This document shows, one piece after another, positions 7,621 through 13,074 of a DNA stretch of 13,074 bases. Source of the DNA: Irineochytrium annulatum (Eukaryota; Chytridiomycota; Chytridiomycetes; Chytridiales; Chytridiaceae); assembly GCA_027600665.1 (NCBI GenBank), contig JADGJL010000834.1:1-13074 (forward strand), given 5' to 3'. The position numbers and the translations under genes are program-made. Each line of letters opens with the position of its first letter. The stretch's first letter is position 1. The notes below the pieces were generated by a model, which saw nothing but the letters and a program-made list of their open reading frames with translations, had not been told where the DNA came from and made no database searches.

Positions 7621-9678
7621 ATGCCTTCACCTCGACAACGGCTGACCATGCGAACGCCGGCGGTGGCGGCCTGTCTCCTCGCAGTAGCGGCGCAATGCAG
7701 CGCCCAGAATGCCACGGCTGCAAGCACTGCCGCCAGTCCCGGAGCCGGCTCTAGCGCCGGCTCTGGAAGCCAGGTGCCCGTTTTCACGACCTGCGGGTCA
7801 ATCGTGGTCGATGACTTTGGGACGGCCTACCTCACCCCCAAAGTCCTCAACATCTCCTACTACAACGGCTACGTCCCCGCCAACTTCACCTACGACGTCT
7901 CAAAATCTGTCGGCCTCTCCATACCCCTCACCTTCTCCCAGGCAGACGTCATCAACGGCACCGTCTTCGCGCAGCCTAACGTCCCTATTCAGACAATGGG
8001 GACATCAAAGACGTCGTCCATCGTCTTGTCCGTCTACGACCCTGTGGGCAACTCGGCGACCTGTAACATCAGTGTCACGATCAACTACAACTTCGCACCG
8101 CTCGCTGACTCCAACGCCGCTTTCGCAATCGCAACCACGACGTATTCCCCTGTGGTCATTGACCGCACTATTTTGAACGTGGGGGAGCAGCACGGGTTGA
8201 GCATGTGGAATATGAACTGGACTAGTATTGACCCGACGTTCAATAAGGGGAACCAGGGCAAGTTGGAGTACTACGACTCCGTCGCAGGATGGCTTCAATT
8301 ACCACTCACTCAAGCTTTCCCTGTGGTACGTTTTAACGGTGTCTTCGCGCAAGGAATTAATGATTGGCGTAGTCGTGGGTAGACAACGGCGCGATTCGTT
8401 ACAACCCGACGAGATATGTTGGCTCGGCCAACTTGAACCTTCAGTTAACAAACGTCCACAGCGTTAGCGTGACGCCAGCGTTACCACTGGCCTCGGGACC
8501 GTTCAACGTGACCATCGTCATTACGGTAGCAGCCTCGGCGACAACGTCGACGACGACGAAGTCAACCGCGAACCCTCCCCTCGCTAATCTTAACTGCCCC
8601 GTCTCGTTCCCGGCGAACAACTACCCGATCAGCTACACGGAGCAGTTCGGAACCTTCTGCCAGAACTTCACGACCGTTGCCAACGTCTCGACTACCTGGA
8701 AGTCCGCGAACCTGGGCGTGCAGCTCGTGGTCGTGACCAAAGCCGCCGCAGTCGTCACCTTCGGTACCTCCATCGACCTGTCGTCCGACTACCTTCCGGC
8801 GGGCCTGCAACCAATCTCCTTCGTCGGCTACCTCGACTACGGTGCCTTCTCCCTCAGCTCCGTCCCCGCGGGGGTGATCACGAGCGCGATCCTCACCACG
8901 CCAGAGATGTCATACTGGCAGGCCTTGGCCATCACCAACACGTCCCAGGTTACGGGCGTCCAAGTGAACACCAATACCAAATCGCAGACCCAGTTCTTCG
9001 TCACGAGCGTCGACACCGTCGCGCCCCCAAAGCTTCACATGACCCTTTACTCCGAAGGCGTATACGCACTGCTCCGTGGCGCGGCCACCGGTGGCGCGGG
9101 AGGTGCGACGGTCCAATTTGGGCCAAACAACTTCATCGCGTCGTGGGGCACGAAGCAGTTCACGTTTCCGAGTGGCGAGGACGGCACGCTGACGGCGAAC
9201 TTGACGTGCGGTACCGACATGAGCTTTAGCCTCCTTAACTCCGGGAATGCGTCGTGGGCGCCCGGTGGCATGAGCAGGATCGACTATTACACCATCTCGA
9301 CGAACAACAAGGACTCTCCTTACACTATGCTGCTGTCGTACCAGTGGACGAACGGCAGACTCATGGCTATGAATGTCGACCCGAGCACTATCCAGTGGGC
9401 GTGAGTATGCTAATTGCGCTTGCTTTCCGCGCGCCGCTAACCGAAGACATAATAGGCGTTTCGTTTACACCATTGATGGAGGAAACTGGAACTTCTCGAC
9501 CGCAAACCCAACCAATCTGGACACCGACGCAAGGACCGCTTCTATATTGATTGACAAAATGGGGCAGTGGGGTCTGTTCGCGAATCATTACGTTGCGAAC
9601 GGGGCAGCGTCTCGCAAACACGGGGTCGCCATCCCCATCATAGCCGCATTGGGCGCATTTATGTTCTTTTCGCTTTAA
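7621..9678 (+). CDS. Secreted, probably GPI-anchored surface protein of unknown family
   Basis: Exons 7621-8338, 8383-9400 and 9456-9678 total 1959 nt (652 residues). The N-terminus is a signal peptide, hydrophobic at about 13-24 (TPAVAACLLAVAAQ) with likely cleavage after CSA near residue 28. The second ATG (7648) would also work as a start. The last 18 residues (GVAIPIIAALGAFMFFSL) are hydrophobic after a small-residue NGAAS and a basic RKH, the standard GPI-attachment pattern. At least thirteen N-x-S/T sequons, a Ser/Gly/Ala linker after the signal, and a Thr/Ser-rich linker near the middle suggest a glycosylated beta-rich wall or membrane protein with two lobes. Both lobes contain cysteines. 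I recognise no catalytic motif or named domain. Introns are 44 nt (GTGTCT...GTAG, phase 1) and 55 nt (GTGAGT...GCTAAC...ATAG, phase 2). The first donor is weak; a stronger GTACGT lies 15 bases upstream but breaks the frame. Confidence 0.85.
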
Positions 9679-9768
9679 ATTATAGAATGCATAAATATCA
9701 ATAATATCATTCTCGGTTAGTGCAGTAAGAGAACACGGGTTTCCGAAAAATGAAACAGGATGTTACCC

Positions 9769-9786
9769 TTATGTATTGATACATAA
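9769..9786. terminator. Inverted repeat between convergent genes, possible two-way 3' end signal
   Basis: TTATGTAT-TG-ATACATAA is a perfect 8-bp inverted repeat with a 2-base centre. It lies 90 bp past the plus-strand stop (9678) and 53 bp past the minus-strand stop (9840). TATGTA, known as a 3' end efficiency element in budding yeast, is present on both strands. Use as a bidirectional cleavage/polyadenylation element is inference. Confidence 0.4.
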
Positions 9787-9839
9787 AAACGACTTGGATG
9801 GCAAAGATTGAACCAAGCCGTTTCTACCCCGCATACCGC

Positions 9840-12685
9840 TCAGACCTTCTCTACATACGAGCTCGGCAGCAATCCCTCCTTACCGCGGAAGACACCCTTC
9901 CACCAATCCTTATCTGTAGCGTCCACCACCTTAATGAAATCCCCGGCTTTGAACGTAAGCTCCCCGGCCGTCTCCCCCTTAAAATCGTACACAGCCTTCA
10001 CCGAGAAGCCGGTCTCCGACTTCCTTGGCATCGGCTGGGACGCCTAGACACAGTTTGAGGAATAACTTCCAAGACGGGAAGGGCGAAGTGCTTACCACGG
10101 ATGTCCGCACAGTAGAAACCGGCCGGGGTTCCTCCTCCATCGGCTCGACGTGGTTGACAGGGAACTGGCCCTTCCCGCGGGATGACTCCCCCTCCCACCA
10201 TGCGGCGCTCCCTGTATCCTTGTTGGTCACCACAATCTCGTCCCCAATCTCTAGTGAAAGCTCGCCGTCGCAAGAAGCGGTGTATTGGTATATTGCGCGC
10301 GCTGTTTTGGAAGTTAATAAGTTTGATGAGAAGTCAACGAAATTAGCTCCTAACCTTTATCCTTGTGCGCCGCAGTCGGCCGCAATCCCCCACCCAGCAT
10401 CGAAATTCTCGACCCGGACCTCCCAGCCACCGCTAAGGTCGCGACGGAAGCCATAGACGAGGCCGCGCTGGTCCGCTTGTCCGTCTTCGGGGACGCGGGA
10501 GCCGAGACCGAGACCTTCCCGTCCCAACCTTGGGTGAAAACGACGGGGAATGTGCCTTGCTTCCCTGTCCGTGAATTCCGACCCTCCCACCAGGCGTCCT
10601 CGGTCGCCTCCCCTGCCTCGGTGATGTCGATTGTGTCGCCGGCTTTAAACGAAAGCTCGGACGAGTCGGTGGCGGTGTAGTCGTAGACGGCAATAACAGA
10701 TGTGACTGATAAGATAAATTAGTATCGCAACATCTCATCGGAGTCAACCTTGGCGAGAGACCGGACGGGGTTTCGGCAACGAGGCGATGCTCGACGTCGA
10801 CACCGATCGGACCGACATCGTTTTCGCCTTCAGGTAATCAAATGGCACCATTCCCTCCTTACCCGTTCGCTGTACGCAAACCTTAATCCAACCCGCATTT
10901 TCAGGCTCCAACCCAACGACCTCATCACCCTCCGCCATCGAGACCTCGCCATCCTCCTTCGCATCGTATTCGTACTGGGCGAGATATGTCGCCGCAGAGG
11001 AGGACGCGGCGGACGTCGGTTTCCGAAACACGTCGGTTGAGCTGCGCGGGATGCTGACGGAATCTCGCCCCATGGTGGACGAGCCGCTCGGCGCCGAAGC
11101 GCCAGTAGGCTTCACGGGTTCGACGCCTGAGTTCTCAAGCAGCTTAATTTGCGCCAACAGCCGGCCTTGAATGCATTGCATGAGGTCGAGCGAGTTCTCA
11201 ATATCGATCTTTTGCTGTGCTAGTTGTCAAAGACTGGACATAAAAGCGAGAACGCCTACGTCGAGAGGGTTGGCGGAGTTTCCAAACGCCGGCGTCTCTC
11301 GATAAGCGTCCGCCAACACGGTGACGGCCGACAACTCCTTCGACTTCTTCTCCATTTGAGCCCTCAGCTCCTCCTCCTGCGTATGAAGTCTCGCCAGCCG
11401 CTGCCCCAACATAATCTTTGTAACGTCATCGACAATGACGGTGTCGCAGTCGTCGCCGGCCGTTGGGTCGAAGCTGAACCCGGACGGGTCCTGGAAAATA
11501 GACGAGTTCTCCTTCAGGAAGCTTTGAAAGTCGTCGTTCTCGTTCACGAGTGCGGCACTCTCCTTCAGGACGGCCATCTCGTCGTTCAGCGTCGCAGAGT
11601 AGTTTGTCTCGAAGTCGATGTAGGTGTCCAGGTGCTTTACGAGGGAAGAATAGAATGTACCGTCGAGTTTCTAAAATACCGTTGGCATGCGGCGCAAAAC
11701 AAATTCTTCCAACCTTCATTAAAGCGGGTAAGTCTCCGGAGTAATACATGGCCTGTTGCGCATTCACCGACTCCATGGCGAGGAGGTAATCGTTCCTCGC
11801 TGCCGTAAGCCGTTGAGAGGCGTCCTTCCACTTGACCCTTAACTATCTTGGATCAGTCCGAGTCAAGCCAAGGCAAACAAATCCACCTTTTCAACACGCT
11901 CATCCGCATCCTTCCCCGTCACCATGCTTTTGAATGCGTTTAAGCCCTTGTTCGGCTTCGCCGAAAGCTCGTTGTACTTCCGTTGCGCCGTCTCAGTCTC
12001 CTTTGCAAGCTTATCGTATTGCACCTTCACTAAGAGAAAAAGTTCTCGTTAGCATTAAACACCGAGAACGGATCTGGCTACCTGCATTTATCAAGCTCGT
12101 CGTACGCGTAATGCAACTCCTGCTGGTACCTCGTCCCAAAGTCGATGTTCTTCTTTAAGCTGGTCATCTTCTCCCGCGACAGGTCCTTCATGGCGTCCGT
12201 GATCTGCGAAACGATCTTCTCCGCAATGGCCGAACGCGCCTTGCCCAGCCGCTCCGCGTCCTGGACCACCGCAAGATACGTGTTGTACATCGCGCGCACC
12301 GGGGAGTCGTCGGCCATGGTGTACTCCAGCGTCATCTCGTTGTCGTCCATCTTCTTCGACAGGCTGGTGTCCTTCTTCCGGTCCTGGATCGTCTTCTTCA
12401 CCTCCTTCGGGAGTGCGGGACCCTTCTTGAACTTCTTCAGGATGTACGTCCGTCCGAGCTTCTCAAGTGCTTTCGCATAAGTCGCATCGATCTCGGCCTT
12501 CTCTTTCATAAACGATCGCAGCAGGTCGAGAAGCTCCACATCGCTTGAGGAGAGAGTTTTGAGCCCCCGATCTTCTCGTGACGATCAAGATACCTGTCCG
12601 CTCGATAGCTCAGCTTCGCTAGTTGTTCTTTCTGATTCCTTTTCAGGGTGGCGAGCTGGTTGTGGAGCGTGTCGGCCGCCGGCAT
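9840..12685 (-). CDS. Bzz1-like F-BAR protein with four SH3 domains
   Basis: Exons on the minus strand: 12685-12594, 12543-12086, 12029-11887, 11842-11714, 11670-11260, 11214-10749, 10705-10355, 10301-10096, 10043-9840. They total 2460 nt (819 residues). Bzz1/FCH proteins bind and bend membrane at actin-based endocytic sites and recruit WASP-pathway proteins through SH3 domains. The FCH start is recognisable (VELLDLLRSFMKEKAEIDATYAKALEKL), followed by helical F-BAR sequence to about residue 310 and a coiled coil (LARLHTQEEELRAQMEKKSKEL). Four SH3 domains follow at about 486-541 (ALYDF-type YLAQYEYDA, weak: GWIKV instead of WW), 569-630 (AVYDYTA, WWEGRN), 684-737 (AIYQYTA, WWEGES) and 765-819 (AVYDFKG, WWKG), the last ending the protein. 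Yeast Bzz1 has two SH3 domains, so four is unusual. Introns are 43-56 nt, several with CTGAT or TACTAAT branch sites. One intron needs a GC donor (see separate entry). The start is the ATG at 12685. Confidence 0.9.
12030..12085 (-). other. Probable GC-AG intron in the F-BAR gene
   Basis: The 3' end is clear (GCTAAC branch, pyrimidine tract, CTTAG). The obvious GT donor four bases inside (GTAGCC at 12081) gives phase 2 against an acceptor that needs phase 1, and leads to a stop after a few codons. Using GCAGGT at 12085 as a GC donor restores the frame and yields ELDKLKVQYDKLAKE, a regular coiled-coil continuation. A one-base sequence error at the junction is the alternative. Confidence 0.55.
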
Positions 12686-13074
12686 TATGATTGATCGGCG
12701 GTCGCGAGGCGGGACAGCGTTGGGCTGGTCGAGGTTGTCAAGATCGTATTGTATGTCTTCAGTTTACTTTAAGACGGGTATATTGGCATAAAACATTAAG
12801 ATCTGTCGTCGTTGTGCATATTAATATTATGCACATTAGAGATTATCCTTTACTTCATTAGTTTAGCTTGATCTACGCAAGCCAAAAATCCCCAGTCTCG
12901 GGCGAGGCCCGGCTCGGTGTTACGCTTCCTCTCAAAGTTACTAAGCGACAGTACACCGTCAACCCGTGGTCGCGAGTCATTTAATTCGCACTTGTAAAAG
13001 CATGCTTTAACTTCCAACCGCCTCATCAATTCCTAACCCGTCCTCGCTATCCTCTTCCCCACCCACCCCATCGC
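12686..13074. promoter_or_regulatory. Upstream region of the F-BAR gene, no gene seen
   Basis: No open frame of note on either strand. The part at about 12750-12880 is AT-rich and likely contains the F-BAR promoter on the minus strand. It includes a 7-bp inverted repeat, GTGCATA...TATGCAC (12814-12834, 7-base centre). The last 60 bases are C/T-rich on the plus strand, as is common in fungal core promoters or leaders, and may belong to a gene beyond the edge. Confidence 0.4.

Noticed and set aside
10363..10680. 105-codon plus-strand frame
   Set aside because: Antisense to the second SH3 domain, whose frame contains AVYDYTA and WWEG motifs.
11224..11808. 194-codon plus-strand frame
   Set aside because: Antisense to F-BAR exons that join in phase and carry recognisable helices. 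It has no domain of its own.
12145..12480. 111-codon plus-strand frame
   Set aside because: Antisense shadow of the FCH/F-BAR exon, caused by Lys/Glu-rich codons.
12814..12834. 7-bp inverted repeat GTGCATA/TATGCAC
   Set aside because: Short, in AT-rich DNA, and expected by chance. No link to a known factor or to a transposon end.
1..13074. Mobile elements, CRISPR arrays, tRNA or rRNA genes
   Set aside because: I saw no transposase or reverse transcriptase motifs, long terminal or direct repeats, spaced repeats, or cloverleaf structures.

Overview
The window reads as nuclear DNA of a fungus. It holds four multi-exon genes with very short spliceosomal introns (about 43-70 nt), a chromatin remodeller subunit, an endocytic F-BAR protein and a GPI-anchored surface protein, with no bacterial-style operons or Shine-Dalgarno sites. 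An early-diverging (chytrid-like) fungus would fit the compact introns and the unfamiliar surface protein, but that placement is inference. I reconstructed the exons by hand: I joined open frames at GT...AG sites, checked reading phase, and used known family motifs across the junctions.

Layout, left to right. Positions 1-332 hold no gene but include a 19-base T run. Positions 333-935 (minus) hold a NodB/chitin-deacetylase-like sequence broken by two frameshifts, most likely a pseudogene. Positions 936-3035 have no gene I can defend; they contain leucine-rich-repeat-like fragments on the plus strand with stops between them, a coding-like stretch on the minus strand, and an acidic-repeat purine tract. 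Positions 3036-4961 (minus) encode a co-chaperone-type TPR domain fused in frame to a metallo-beta-lactamase (glyoxalase II-like) hydrolase. After only 66 bp, positions 5028-7222 (minus) encode a SNF5/SMARCB1/Sfh1 homologue with a C-terminal GATA-like zinc finger. A roughly 400-bp divergent promoter region separates it from 7621-9678 (plus), a secreted, probably GPI-anchored protein of no family I recognise. Converging on that gene is 9840-12685 (minus), a Bzz1-like F-BAR protein with four SH3 domains. Positions 12686-13074 are its upstream region and contain no gene I can see.

The genes do not form a pathway; they look like ordinary neighbours in a compact fungal chromosome. The most interesting points are the TPR-hydrolase fusion, which keeps all five carboxylate-clamp residues and all seven metal ligands; an optional 48-nt intron exactly at its domain junction; the four-SH3 F-BAR protein with a probable GC-AG intron inside its coiled coil; and the unknown GPI protein. 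I see no CRISPR array, transposon, rRNA or tRNA.
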